NCBI GenBank assembly: GCA_045578845.1
Contig: JAZNLA010000022.1
Coordinates: 34,569-98,568, forward strand
Direction of reading: 5' to 3'
Source: UMGS172 sp045578845
Lineage (GTDB): Bacteria > Bacillota > Clostridia > Oscillospirales > Acutalibacteraceae
DNA: 64,000 bases
The translations under genes and the position numbers were made by a program. Below, in pieces: positions 52,655 through 61,064 of this stretch (position 1 is its first letter; every line of letters begins with the position of its first letter). The notes below the pieces were generated by a model that saw only the letters and a list, made by a program, of their open reading frames with translations, was not told where the DNA came from and searched no databases.

Positions 52655-53619
52655 CCCTTTTTTGCCTCCCATCCAAAAGGCTTAGGAACCGTCAATTTAT
52701 TGATATAGGGAACAAGCAAATTCATCAAAAGGATTGCATACGACACACCTTCGGGCAGACTTCCGAAATACCTTATAACAAAGGTGATAAGACCGCAACC
52801 TACCGCATAAATCAGTTGACCGAGCCAACCTGTTGGACTTGTCACATAGTCGGTTGCCATGAATACGGCACCGAACAGTAAACCACCCGACAACACCATA
52901 TAAATGGGGTCTTGTCCCGCAATTAAAGAACAAAGAGCAACCGCTCCCACCATAGCGACGGGAATCACCGGCGTTATAACACGGCGGATTACAAGGTACA
53001 AAAATCCTAAAATAATAAGCAAAGAAAATGTTTCACCCAAACATCCGGGGACCTGTCCCATAAACAGTTCTCCGTAGGTGTAAACATCATTGGTCATGGC
53101 CGTTTCGGTAAGCGGCGTTGCCGAGGTTATTGTAATCATCTCACCCGGCGTAGTAGCACTTGATATAAGTTCACTGCTTTTTCCAAACGGTGCTACCCAT
53201 GAACTCATTGCCGCAGGAAATGACACAATCAGTGCTATTCGGGCAGTAATAGCGGGATTGGCAAAATTGTGACCGATACCGCCGAAAAGTTGTTTTACTA
53301 TTACAATGGCAATTACAGAGCCGATTGCCGCCATCCACAAAGGAAATTTAGGCGGCAGATTTAAAGCCAAAATAAGGCCTGTAACAACCGCAGAAAGGTC
53401 ACCGATGGAATTTGGTCTTTTAAATATTTTACAGCATAAGAACTCAGCCAAAACCGATGTTATAACGCAGGTCAAAATAAGCAATATGCCGTACCAACCG
53501 AATATAAAACATCCGCCGACGGCCGCGGGCAACAGTGCAATTATGACATCTACCATTATTCCGCGTGAGGTATCGTGATGATTAATATGAGGGGACGAAG
53601 TTACTAATAGTTTTTCCAT
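52651..53619 (-). CDS. rnfD: Rnf complex subunit D
   Basis: 322 residues with about nine membrane helices. SPHINHHDTSRGIMVDVIIALLP at the start and GHNFANPAITARIALIVSFP are typical, and the SSATTPGEM segment (near 154) is the FMN-threonine site. It is part of the ion-translocating core. It follows rnfC by 9 bases. Confidence 0.94.
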   Translation of the reverse strand: MEKLLVTSSPHINHHDTSRGIMVDVIIALLPAAVGGCFIFGWYGILLILTCVITSVLAEFLCCKIFKRPNSIGDLSAVVTGLILALNLPPKFPLWMAAIGSVIAIVIVKQLFGGIGHNFANPAITARIALIVSFPAAMSSWVAPFGKSSELISSATTPGEMITITSATPLTETAMTNDVYTYGELFMGQVPGCLGETFSLLIILGFLYLVIRRVITPVIPVAMVGAVALCSLIAGQDPIYMVLSGGLLFGAVFMATDYVTSPTGWLGQLIYAVGCGLITFVIRYFGSLPEGVSYAILLMNLLVPYINKLTVPKPFGWEAKKG

Positions 53620-53628
53620 AAAAATACC

Positions 53629-54966
53629 TCACTTTCTGTTTTTTAGTTCTGCTTTGGCAAGTCTTAACACCTGCGTTAAATGGCGTTTTGACGGGCAGGA
53701 AAACGAACAACAACCGCACTCGATACAGTACTCGGCATGAAGTTTTGTGACCGTTTCCATGTCACCAATGCGAAGTGCAGGCTCAATATCCAAAGGTCTG
53801 AGTTTCATAGGACATACATTAGCACATCTGCCGCAACGGATACATGGATAATCTTTTTCCACATTACCCGTCTTTCGGCTCAGTACCAAAATTGCATTAT
53901 TTTGCTTAGTAATGGAGGTATTTATATCTTGAACCGAAATACCCATCATAGGTCCGCCGAGCAATACTTTTCTCGGTGACGAAGTAAGTCCGCCGCAAAA
54001 TTCCAAAATATCGCTTATCGAAGTGCCGATAGGTGCGATAACGTTTTGAGGTTCTTTGACCGCATCGCCATCTACAGTTATTATACGGGATACAAGCGGA
54101 ATACCTGTATTTATATATTTGTTAAGGTATGAAATACTTGTGACATTCATAACCAAACAACCCACATCTACAGGCAGTTTACCATATGCTAACTTTCTGC
54201 CCGTAGCAGAATAAATAAGCACCTTTTCAGCACCCTGCGGATAGTGTGATTTAAGTTTCATAAGTTTAACCGAGTTATCACTGTCCTGCTTGTCCGATGC
54301 GATTTTATAAAGTGCATCTATCGCCAATGGTTTATTGTCCTCAACGCCTATAATAACGTTTTTTATGCCCAAAATCTTTTTTATACGATAAATTCCTTCA
54401 AGAATATTTTCGGTATTTTCCAAACATTCGCGGTAGTCCGACGTAATATAAGGCTCACACTCGGCGGCATTGACGATAAGGGTATCTATCGGTTTTTCGG
54501 GGTCAAGTCTTAACTTAACATGTGTCGGGAAACCTGCACCGCCAAGACCGACTAAACCTGCATTTCTTGCTGCATCTGCCAACTGTTCGGGTGTTTCGAC
54601 CGTAACCGGTGAAAGTTCCGAGTCTACGGTCATGTTACCGTCGGACTCAATAACTACAGTCTGCACCGTAGTGCCCGACAAAGTGAGTATACTGCCTATT
54701 TCGGTAACTGTGCCCGAAACACTTGAATGTATAGGTGCCGAAACAAACTTATCGCAGTCACCTATTTTAGTGCCAACACAGACCGTATCGCCTTTTTTAA
54801 CGGTCGGTATACACGGCACGCCTATGTGCTGTTGCATTGGTAATACTACAGTTTTCGGCGGCGGCATTATAACCGAAACCATTTCAGCGGTATTCTTAAA
54901 ATGCGGCAGTGAAACACCGCCGCCTATTTTTTTTACGGCACTAAGAACAGTTTCCGTTGGATTCAT
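53629..54966 (-). CDS. rnfC: Rnf complex subunit C
   Basis: 445 residues. RnfC carries NAD(H) and FMN sites (GLGGAGFPTHVKL near 130, Complex I 51-kDa-like) and two C-terminal ferredoxin motifs, CIRCGRCANVCP and CIECGCCSFSCP. It docks on the cytoplasmic side to reduce NAD+. ATG 54966 has GGAGG at the right distance; the frame is open to 55002. First gene of the rnfCDGEAB operon. Confidence 0.95.
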   Translation of the reverse strand: MNPTETVLSAVKKIGGGVSLPHFKNTAEMVSVIMPPPKTVVLPMQQHIGVPCIPTVKKGDTVCVGTKIGDCDKFVSAPIHSSVSGTVTEIGSILTLSGTTVQTVVIESDGNMTVDSELSPVTVETPEQLADAARNAGLVGLGGAGFPTHVKLRLDPEKPIDTLIVNAAECEPYITSDYRECLENTENILEGIYRIKKILGIKNVIIGVEDNKPLAIDALYKIASDKQDSDNSVKLMKLKSHYPQGAEKVLIYSATGRKLAYGKLPVDVGCLVMNVTSISYLNKYINTGIPLVSRIITVDGDAVKEPQNVIAPIGTSISDILEFCGGLTSSPRKVLLGGPMMGISVQDINTSITKQNNAILVLSRKTGNVEKDYPCIRCGRCANVCPMKLRPLDIEPALRIGDMETVTKLHAEYCIECGCCSFSCPSKRHLTQVLRLAKAELKNRK

Positions 54967-55090
54967 TAAAATTCCTCCTAAGCAGGATGTATAATTGCAC
55001 ATAAATACTTATTTATAAGTTTACCACATATTGTTAAAAAATTCAACAAGTTTTAGGGATTGTTAATAATTGTTGATAATATAACAAAGA

Positions 55091-55120
55091 GGCACCTATC
55101 ATAATCTGTGAATAGGTGCC
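55091..55120 (-). terminator. Terminator of feoB
   Basis: GGCACCTAT pairs with ATAGGTGCC (55091-55120, 12-base loop) and is followed by CTCTTTGTT on the minus strand. Confidence 0.72.
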
Positions 55121-55130
55121 AAATAGCGGT

Positions 55131-57275
55131 TTACATAAAAATTTTAGACAGCATATTGACAATTATACATAGCGTTGCACCGACTACTGTAGGTAAAACG
55201 GCGGCTAAAAGAGTCCATTTTATACTGCCTGTTTCCTTTTTTACGGTCATGAGTGTTGTGGAACAGGGCCAATGGAACAAAGAAAACAACACCGTACACA
55301 GTGCAGTAACCGCAGTCCAACCGTTCGCGGCAAACAATTCACGCATTAGTGACAGGTCGGTTATATCAACCATATTACCACTCGCCATATAGGTCATTAT
55401 TATAATGGGTATTACAATTTCGTTAGCGGGAAAACCCAAAATAAATCCAAGCAGTATTACACCGTCAAGTCCCAAAAAACTACCTATAGGCTCTAAAAAG
55501 TCTGCCGTTAGATTTAAAAGGCTAATGCCGTCTATACGGAAATTCGCCATTATCCAAATAAGTGCACCTGCAGGTGCCGCTACAACCGCCGCCCTGCCCA
55601 GTACAAACAGTGTGCGGTCTAATATGCTCCTTATTAACACCTTACCTATCTGCGGTTTGCGAAACGACGGAAGTTCAAGCACAAACGACGACGGCACGCC
55701 TTTAAGCAGAGTTTTTGAAAGTAAAAATGTTACGGCAAATGTTGTGAACACACCTAAAACTATAACGGCTAAAAGTAAAATAGCCGACATAACCGACGAA
55801 AACAGTCCGCCTGCAGCACCTATAAAAAATATGGTTATGAGTGATATTATTGCAGGAAATCTGCCATTACAAGGCACAAAACTGTTGGTAAGTACCGCAA
55901 GCAAACGTTCGCGGGGTGAGTCGATTATCCTGCACCCTACTACCCCTACAGCATTGCAACCGAGTCCCATGCACATTGTAAGTGCCTGTTTTCCGCAAGC
56001 GTTACATTTTTTAAAGGGTTTATCAAGATTAAATGCCACTCTCGGCAAATACCCTAAGTCTTCAAGCAGGGTAAAAAGCGGAAAAAATATTGCCATAGGC
56101 GGCAACATTACCGATATTACCCATGTGAGCACCTTATAAATACCGTCTGCAATCAAACCTTTTAAAAAGGGCGGGAATTTTAAAAATACCAATAATTTTA
56201 CAAGGTACTTTTGACCCTGCGAAAACAAATCGGACAGCAGTTCCGACGGATAATTTGCACCTGCGACGGTTATCCAAAAAATAGCCGCCAACATCAAAAG
56301 CATTACTGGGTATGCGGTAAATTTACCCGTTAGTATTTTATCAATCTTGCGGTCGCGGTCACTGTATTTATAGGTTTTATATGTAACCGTTTTACTTGCG
56401 ATTTCTTCCGCTCTTTGCATTATCGAAGCCACGATTTTATCCTTGTACTTTTCGCCGCCTAATCCACATTTTTTAAGATACCCGTTAGCCGTTATAACAG
56501 CATTTTTTATGTTTTCGTTGTCTATTAGGTCTATACCCCATTTTTTCTCACATTCCAAAAGCAACGAGTTATCACCGTCAATAAGTTTTAAACTCAACCA
56601 ACGGCTATCTATTTTGTCGGTCAACTTAGACACCGCGGGTGACACTATGCTTATAGCATTTTCTATTTCATTCGGGTACAAAACAGCCGGTTTAAGTTTT
56701 ATCCTCGGCACGCCGTTTATTACCTCTCCCACCGCTGATAAAAGGTTACCCAGTGTCTTCTTATCTCTTGCCACAGTACCGACTACGGGTACACCCAAAA
56801 TGCGTGACAGTTTATCTAAATCAACCGAAACACCTTTACTCCTTGCCTCGTCTAAAAGGTTTACGCAGACAACAACATTTTCCGTGACCTCGAGTATTTG
56901 AAGTACAAGGTTTAAGTTTCTTTCTAAAACCGTTGCATCACACACGACAATAACCGCATCGGGCGAGCCGAAACAGATAAAATCTCGGCTCACCTCCTCT
57001 TCGGCAGAATGCGGAATTAAGGAATATGTGCCGGGAATATCAACCAACTTATAAGTGTTGTTGTCAATCTTACAAAAACCCGCCGCACTCGATACCGTTT
57101 TGCCCGTCCAGTTACCTGTGTGCTGATGCAACCCCGTAAGTGCGTTAAACACAGTGCTTTTACCGACATTAGGATTGCCCGCCAAGGCTATAACTTTGGT
57201 GTTTTTATTATTTTTATAAAAAGACTCTATGTCAGCCAACACTCTTGTTTTGGTATGCACCTTAAATAGTCGCAT
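55131..57275 (-). CDS. feoB: Ferrous iron transporter B
   Basis: 714 residues. The N-terminal G domain has IALAGNPNVGKSTVFNALTG (G1), VDIPGTYSL (G3) and NLLDEARSKG (G4), followed by a GDI-like helical domain and a membrane domain with two Gate motifs (MCMGLGCNAVGVVGCRII, and ILGFPANEIVIPII). The first about 25 residues are an extra basic/charged stretch before the G domain. It imports Fe2+. It follows feoA by 21 bases. Confidence 0.95.
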   Translation of the reverse strand: MRLFKVHTKTRVLADIESFYKNNKNTKVIALAGNPNVGKSTVFNALTGLHQHTGNWTGKTVSSAAGFCKIDNNTYKLVDIPGTYSLIPHSAEEEVSRDFICFGSPDAVIVVCDATVLERNLNLVLQILEVTENVVVCVNLLDEARSKGVSVDLDKLSRILGVPVVGTVARDKKTLGNLLSAVGEVINGVPRIKLKPAVLYPNEIENAISIVSPAVSKLTDKIDSRWLSLKLIDGDNSLLLECEKKWGIDLIDNENIKNAVITANGYLKKCGLGGEKYKDKIVASIMQRAEEIASKTVTYKTYKYSDRDRKIDKILTGKFTAYPVMLLMLAAIFWITVAGANYPSELLSDLFSQGQKYLVKLLVFLKFPPFLKGLIADGIYKVLTWVISVMLPPMAIFFPLFTLLEDLGYLPRVAFNLDKPFKKCNACGKQALTMCMGLGCNAVGVVGCRIIDSPRERLLAVLTNSFVPCNGRFPAIISLITIFFIGAAGGLFSSVMSAILLLAVIVLGVFTTFAVTFLLSKTLLKGVPSSFVLELPSFRKPQIGKVLIRSILDRTLFVLGRAAVVAAPAGALIWIMANFRIDGISLLNLTADFLEPIGSFLGLDGVILLGFILGFPANEIVIPIIIMTYMASGNMVDITDLSLMRELFAANGWTAVTALCTVLFSLFHWPCSTTLMTVKKETGSIKWTLLAAVLPTVVGATLCIIVNMLSKIFM

Positions 57276-57296
57276 TTCCCGACACCTCTCGTATTC

Positions 57297-57530
57297 TCAA
57301 ATTTTAAGCAATATATTTTTACTGTCTTCTCTTCTTAAAGCAATAACCGCACCTCTTATAAGGTACGCCGACGGGTCGCCGAGCGGACTTCTGCCGACAC
57401 ATGAAACCACTGTATTTTCAACAAGTCCTATATCCTGCAACCGCCGTCTTATACTGCCCCGAGCCTTAACCGAGCGAACCAAAGCCTCTTCGCCCGGATT
57501 TATATCGCAAAGCCGTGACCTCTTTTTCAT
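57297..57530 (-). CDS. feoA: Ferrous iron transport protein A
   Basis: 77 residues, SH3-like FeoA domain: MKKRSRLCDINPGEEALV, RRRLQDIGLVENTVVSCVGRSPLGD and LRREDSKNILLKI. FeoA is thought to regulate FeoB GTPase activity. AAAGGAA precedes the ATG. A dyad lies about 30 bases upstream. Confidence 0.93.
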   Translation of the reverse strand: MKKRSRLCDINPGEEALVRSVKARGSIRRRLQDIGLVENTVVSCVGRSPLGDPSAYLIRGAVIALRREDSKNILLKI

Positions 57531-57557
57531 AAGCCGTTCCTTTGAATTTAGTGAATT

Positions 57558-57571
57558 GCAATTAAAATTGC
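57558..57571. promoter_or_regulatory. 14-bp dyad upstream of feoAB
   Basis: GCAATTAAAATTGC, a 6-bp inverted repeat around AA, 28 bases upstream of the feoA start. It is a candidate iron-regulator operator; it does not match the Fur or DtxR consensus closely. Confidence 0.4.
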
Positions 57572-57626
57572 CTACTTCATTCTATTCTGAAATCCGTTTT
57601 AGGTCACAAACTGAAAACGCTTTAAA

Positions 57627-57655
57627 TTGACAAAAACGAATCCATATGGTATTAT
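57627..57655 (+). promoter_or_regulatory. Promoter of the 40-residue peptide gene
   Basis: TTGACA (57627-57632), 17-base spacer, TATTAT (57650-57655). Confidence 0.75.
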
Positions 57656-57684
57656 CATTATATAAATAATAGCGGAGGATAAAA

Positions 57685-57807
57685 ATGAGTAATTTAAGTG
57701 TTTTGGCCATACTTATGATTATATTGTTGATTATAGGCGGTTTAATAGTTTTGGGCGGTATAGCCGCAATAATAGTCGCAATAGTAATCGCCGCATCGAA
57801 AAAATAA
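57685..57807 (+). CDS. 40-residue hydrophobic membrane peptide
   Basis: A small frame on the plus strand beginning MSNLSVLAILMIILLIIGG, continuing with an I/V/A/G-rich stretch and ending in SKK. Nearly the whole peptide is one long membrane helix with a glycine-rich middle. GGAGG lies 8 bases before the ATG, a near-consensus promoter upstream and a strong terminator downstream, so it is a complete single-gene cassette. The architecture recalls type I toxins or small regulators of membrane complexes; the function is unknown. Confidence 0.65.
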   Translation: MSNLSVLAILMIILLIIGGLIVLGGIAAIIVAIVIAASKK

Positions 57808-57820
57808 TAATCCTGCAAAA

Positions 57821-57866
57821 AACAACCCGCCATTTCTGTTTTATGAAATGTCGGGTTGTTTTTTGT
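57821..57866 (+). terminator. Terminator of the small-peptide cassette
   Basis: AACAACCCG-C-CATTTC pairs with GAAATG-T-CGGGTTGTT (57821-57860), then TTTTTTG. Confidence 0.85.
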
Positions 57867-57875
57867 TTTAAAGAT

Positions 57876-57937
57876 TCCTCGACTTTGCTCGAAATGACAG
57901 TGAAAGCGAGAAATGACAATGAGCGGACAGTCGAGGA
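57876..57937. repeat. Small element with TCCTCGACT inverted ends
   Basis: TCCTCGACT (57876-57884) and its perfect complement AGTCGAGGA (57929-57937) enclose two copies of GAAATGACA (57891, 57910). It lies directly beyond a terminator, like arrays A-D. Similar short sequences are common in gut Clostridia genomes as far as I remember. Confidence 0.5.
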
Positions 57938-57982
57938 TGCCTGTCCCTGCATTTTACCTATAAATCTTGACTTCCTCATCAA

Positions 57983-58020
57983 AAATAGACGGTTGTCTTT
58001 TTAAAGACACCCGTCTATTT
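57983..58020. terminator. Terminator of the DUF4825-like gene
   Basis: AAATAGACGG-T-TGTCTTT pairs with AAAGACA-C-CCGTCTATTT. It serves the minus-strand gene ending at 58025. Confidence 0.78.
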
Positions 58021-58024
58021 TACA

Positions 58025-58645
58025 TTATTCTATCCCCAACTCATTTAATAGCAGTTGGACACTCTTTTCGGATTTAGCATAATTTTTTACGGGTACTTTT
58101 AAAAATGTTTCAGCGTCTTTTCTTGTTACATAACCGCTAACCGTCTTACCCGTTTGGTCGGGGTAGGCCCAAGCAATTTCGTCGGCATCGCCTATCAATG
58201 CCAAAAGCACACACGAATATTTCACAAGCGTGTTTCCGTACCAGTCGTTTAGTGATGTATCGTGCGGATTTTTTATTTCCATCGTGAGCCTATACGGCTT
58301 TTTGTCGGTCTTATATGTAACCGTAAATTCGCCCAAATCGTTCTTTATAGGCAGTGCCGAAATTATTCTTTCATTAGCCTCAATGTCGCTTATCTTTTTA
58401 TTTTTTAGATTAAAAAGCGTTATTCCCAATTCATCAGCCTTTGTATTTTCAACTCGACTTGAAAACGGTGCTACGTACCGTTCGTCACTGCCGTTTGCAA
58501 TTTCTACAATAAGCCAGGGAACTGCCACAAATAAAACTATAAGTGCCGTCAAAATAACGGCTATGATTTTACCCTTGGGTTTTTTAGAGCCGGCCTCTTT
58601 TTTCTTTGGGTCACTGAAAATAGTTGAAATTTCTTTTTCTTTCAT
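58025..58645 (-). CDS. Single-pass membrane protein, DUF4825-like
   Basis: 206 residues. A basic cytoplasmic N-terminus (KKKEAGSKKPKGK) and one membrane helix (IIAVILTALIVLFVAVPWLIV) are followed by an extracytoplasmic domain with ISALPIKNDLGEFTVTYKTD, YSCVLLALIGDADEIAWAYP and VTRKDAETFL, similar to DUF4825 as I remember it. Function unknown. It lies 20 bases downstream of the EFR1 gene and may be co-transcribed with it. Confidence 0.65.
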   Translation of the reverse strand: MKEKEISTIFSDPKKKEAGSKKPKGKIIAVILTALIVLFVAVPWLIVEIANGSDERYVAPFSSRVENTKADELGITLFNLKNKKISDIEANERIISALPIKNDLGEFTVTYKTDKKPYRLTMEIKNPHDTSLNDWYGNTLVKYSCVLLALIGDADEIAWAYPDQTGKTVSGYVTRKDAETFLKVPVKNYAKSEKSVQLLLNELGIE

Positions 58646-58665
58646 ATTTATCTCCGAATTTTTAA

Positions 58666-59403
58666 TTATGGGTGCATATACTGTCCGTGATTTTGGGTTT
58701 TATCGTCATACTGAATAGCAAACCGAGGACACGCGTGTAAACAGTGCAGACACATGGTACATTTTTTATTAACCCAGGTCGGTTTTCCGTCTGCAATTTT
58801 AATGGAATTTGTAGGACATTCCTTTTCACACAACCCGCAGCCGATACATGTATCTTCTACATGCAGATGTTTTGTTCGTCTTGCAAGACCGTAGAAAAAG
58901 TTCGACCCCATAACCGCTATCATAGGCAGTGTATTACGCATTTTATTGCCATAGACGGAAGATTTCACCAACTCTACAGCCTCGTTAATTTGAGGTTTTT
59001 CCACATCTAAAACCGCTTTCACCTCGTCGCTGTTATTCATGTTAAACCAAACGGTCCAATCGTCAACCGTTTTAATACCAAACGACAGCGAAAGTTTTAA
59101 GCCTTTGGATTTTAACTGCCTTTTCATATATGTCGCCGTTTGTCCCGAAGTCGTACCGTAGGTCGCTATAAAATAAATATACGGTGTACTGTCTTCTGCA
59201 GTAATAATAAGATTTTTCATATACTCGGTCACTAAAGACGGCAATCTCCAAAAATATGTCGGAAAAACAAACCCTAATTTTTCGCCCGCTTTAAGATGTA
59301 TTTTACCGACATTCAGCATTGAACAAGCCGTATCACCCAACTCATCTGCCAGCCTCTCGGCAATATACTTACTGTTGCCTGTTGACGAAAAATAAACTAT
59401 CAT
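58666..59403 (-). CDS. EFR1 family ferredoxin-flavodoxin
   Basis: 245 residues. An N-terminal flavodoxin-like domain (MIVYFSSTGNSKYIAERLADEL, FVFPTYFWRLPSLV) and a C-terminal 2x[4Fe-4S] ferredoxin (CIGCGLCEKECP, CTMCLHCLHACP). These EFR1 proteins are abundant in gut Clostridia and presumably transfer electrons between flavin and iron-sulfur partners. Monocistronic or with the downstream DUF4825-like gene. Confidence 0.9.
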   Translation of the reverse strand: MIVYFSSTGNSKYIAERLADELGDTACSMLNVGKIHLKAGEKLGFVFPTYFWRLPSLVTEYMKNLIITAEDSTPYIYFIATYGTTSGQTATYMKRQLKSKGLKLSLSFGIKTVDDWTVWFNMNNSDEVKAVLDVEKPQINEAVELVKSSVYGNKMRNTLPMIAVMGSNFFYGLARRTKHLHVEDTCIGCGLCEKECPTNSIKIADGKPTWVNKKCTMCLHCLHACPRFAIQYDDKTQNHGQYMHP

Positions 59404-59454
59404 GGTTTGACTCCTCTATGTTTTTTATCATTTTATCACATACTTTTAAAATTT

Positions 59455-59495
59455 TCTACCTTAAAGTAGATATTTTTTTACGAGTATGGTAAAAT
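59455..59495 (+). promoter_or_regulatory. bsh promoter region with a TCTAC-N6-GTAGA dyad
   Basis: TCTAC-CTTAAA-GTAGA (59455-59470) overlaps the expected -35; TAAAAT follows near 59490. The half-sites are the same as in the three dyads upstream of the membrane XRE regulator (23175-23242). Confidence 0.5.
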
Positions 59496-59523
59496 AAATG
59501 TAAACTGCAAAAGAGGTAATTTT

Positions 59524-60498
59524 ATGTGTACTGCCGTAAATTTAAAAACTGGTGACCACTATTTCGGGCGAAATCTTGACCTTGACCGTTCCTACGGCGA
59601 AGAAGTATGTATTATACCGCAAAATTTTCCGCTTAAATTCAGAAAATCAAACACTTTAAATACCCACTATGCTATAATCGGTATGGCAACCGTAGTAGAC
59701 GGCACACCGCTTTTTTACGATGCCGCCAACGAATACGGACTTGCTATGGCAGGGCTTAATTTCCCCGATAACGCACAGTATTATTGCGAGAATAGGGACA
59801 AAGACAACATTTGCTCTTTTGAATTTATCCCTTGGATTTTGAGTAAATGCAAAAATTTAAGCGAAGCGAAAAAACTGCTCGACAACATCAATATTTTAAA
59901 TATCCCTTACAGCGAGCGACTGCCCGTTTCCCCTTTGCATTGGATAATTTCCTATAAATCTGACTCGGTTGTGGTAGAATGTATGAGTGACGGAATGCAT
60001 ATTTTTGATAATTACTTAGGTATACTAACCAACAACCCGCCGTTTCCTTTACAAATGTTTAACCTTAACAACTACAGACATTTAAGCAGCACTAACGGCG
60101 AAAACAAGTTCTTAAAGTACACTGTACTTGAAAACTACTGCCAAGGTTTAGGCGGTATCGGACTGCCGGGTGATGTTTCCTCAATGTCGCGTTTTGTAAG
60201 AATGGCTTTTTACAAAGAAAATTCAGTTTCCGCTACCGACGAAACACATTCGGTATCACAATTTTTCCACCTGCTTTCGTCGGTCGAAATGTGTCGCGGC
60301 GGCTGTCTTGTGCCGTCGGGCGAATACGATATAACGGTCTACAGTTCCTGCATAAATACCGACAAAGGTTTATACTACTACACTACCTACGACAATCACC
60401 AAATCAACCTTGTCGATATGCACTGCACCGACCTTGAAAGCACCGAAATCAGCCGTTATCCGCTTATTTTATCCGAACAAATTAACCGCCAAAACTAA
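59524..60498 (+). CDS. bsh: Choloylglycine hydrolase family protein (bile salt hydrolase/penicillin V acylase)
   Basis: 324 residues of the Ntn-hydrolase choloylglycine family. The nucleophile Cys2 becomes N-terminal after Met removal. R16 and D19 lie in FGRNLDLD, and AMAGLNFPDN, YLGILTNNPPFPLQM and LPGDVSSMSRFVR are the known substrate-site and catalytic segments. It cleaves the amide of conjugated bile salts or penicillin V; the fit to gut bile salt hydrolases is good, but specificity cannot be read from sequence alone. GAGGT precedes the ATG. A nicotinamidase-like gene follows after 10 bases. Confidence 0.87.
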   Translation: MCTAVNLKTGDHYFGRNLDLDRSYGEEVCIIPQNFPLKFRKSNTLNTHYAIIGMATVVDGTPLFYDAANEYGLAMAGLNFPDNAQYYCENRDKDNICSFEFIPWILSKCKNLSEAKKLLDNINILNIPYSERLPVSPLHWIISYKSDSVVVECMSDGMHIFDNYLGILTNNPPFPLQMFNLNNYRHLSSTNGENKFLKYTVLENYCQGLGGIGLPGDVSSMSRFVRMAFYKENSVSATDETHSVSQFFHLLSSVEMCRGGCLVPSGEYDITVYSSCINTDKGLYYYTTYDNHQINLVDMHCTDLESTEISRYPLILSEQINRQN

Positions 60499-60508
60499 GA
60501 GGTGTAAA

Positions 60509-61021
60509 ATGGAAAGATATTTAATTGTTATTGATGTTCAAAAAGATTTTGTTGACGGTGCTTTAGGCACCAAAGAGGCTGTGGCGATTATCCCCAAAGT
60601 TAAAGAAAGAATCGCCGAATATGAAAATATCGGCGATAAAATTATTTTTACAAGGGATACACATACTGCCGATTATCTCACAACTAACGAAGGCAAACAC
60701 CTGCCAATTACCCACTGCATAAAGAACACCGACGGCTGGCAAATTTATGACGGAATTGGTACTTTAAATGCCGAAATAATCGACAAGCCGACCTTTGGCT
60801 ACATAGATTGGGCGAAACATATAAAGAACAGTACCGATTTAAAAATAGAACTAATCGGTCTTTGCACCGACATTTGTGTTGTTTCAAATGCGTTGATACT
60901 AAAAGCTTTGTTCCCCGAGGCAACCATTTCGGTTGACCAAAACGCCTGTGCGGGTGTGACTCCCGAAACCCACGCCGCCGCACTTACTACCATGAAGATG
61001 TGTCAGATTGAAATTATCTGA
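60509..61021 (+). CDS. Isochorismatase-family cysteine hydrolase (nicotinamidase-like)
   Basis: 170 residues. The catalytic triad is visible as Asp in IVIDVQKDFVDGALG, a Lys in the KPTFGY region and Cys in IGLCTDICVVSNAL. The metal site of nicotinamidases (D-x-H...H) appears in FTRDTHTADYLTTNEGKHLP. Nicotinamide to nicotinate conversion (NAD salvage) is the most likely reaction. An upstream frame exists, but ATG 60509 with GAGGTG fits best. Confidence 0.85.
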   Translation: MERYLIVIDVQKDFVDGALGTKEAVAIIPKVKERIAEYENIGDKIIFTRDTHTADYLTTNEGKHLPITHCIKNTDGWQIYDGIGTLNAEIIDKPTFGYIDWAKHIKNSTDLKIELIGLCTDICVVSNALILKALFPEATISVDQNACAGVTPETHAAALTTMKMCQIEII

Positions 61022-61029
61022 TAATACTA

Positions 61030-61061
61030 AACCCGCCTTGCTGAAATCGGCAAGGCGGGTT
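61030..61061. terminator. Bidirectional terminator
   Basis: AACCCGCCTTGC (61030-61041) pairs with GCAAGGCGGGTT (61050-61061). It lies between the convergent nicotinamidase-like and Rieske genes. Confidence 0.8.
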
Positions 61062-61064
61062 CGT

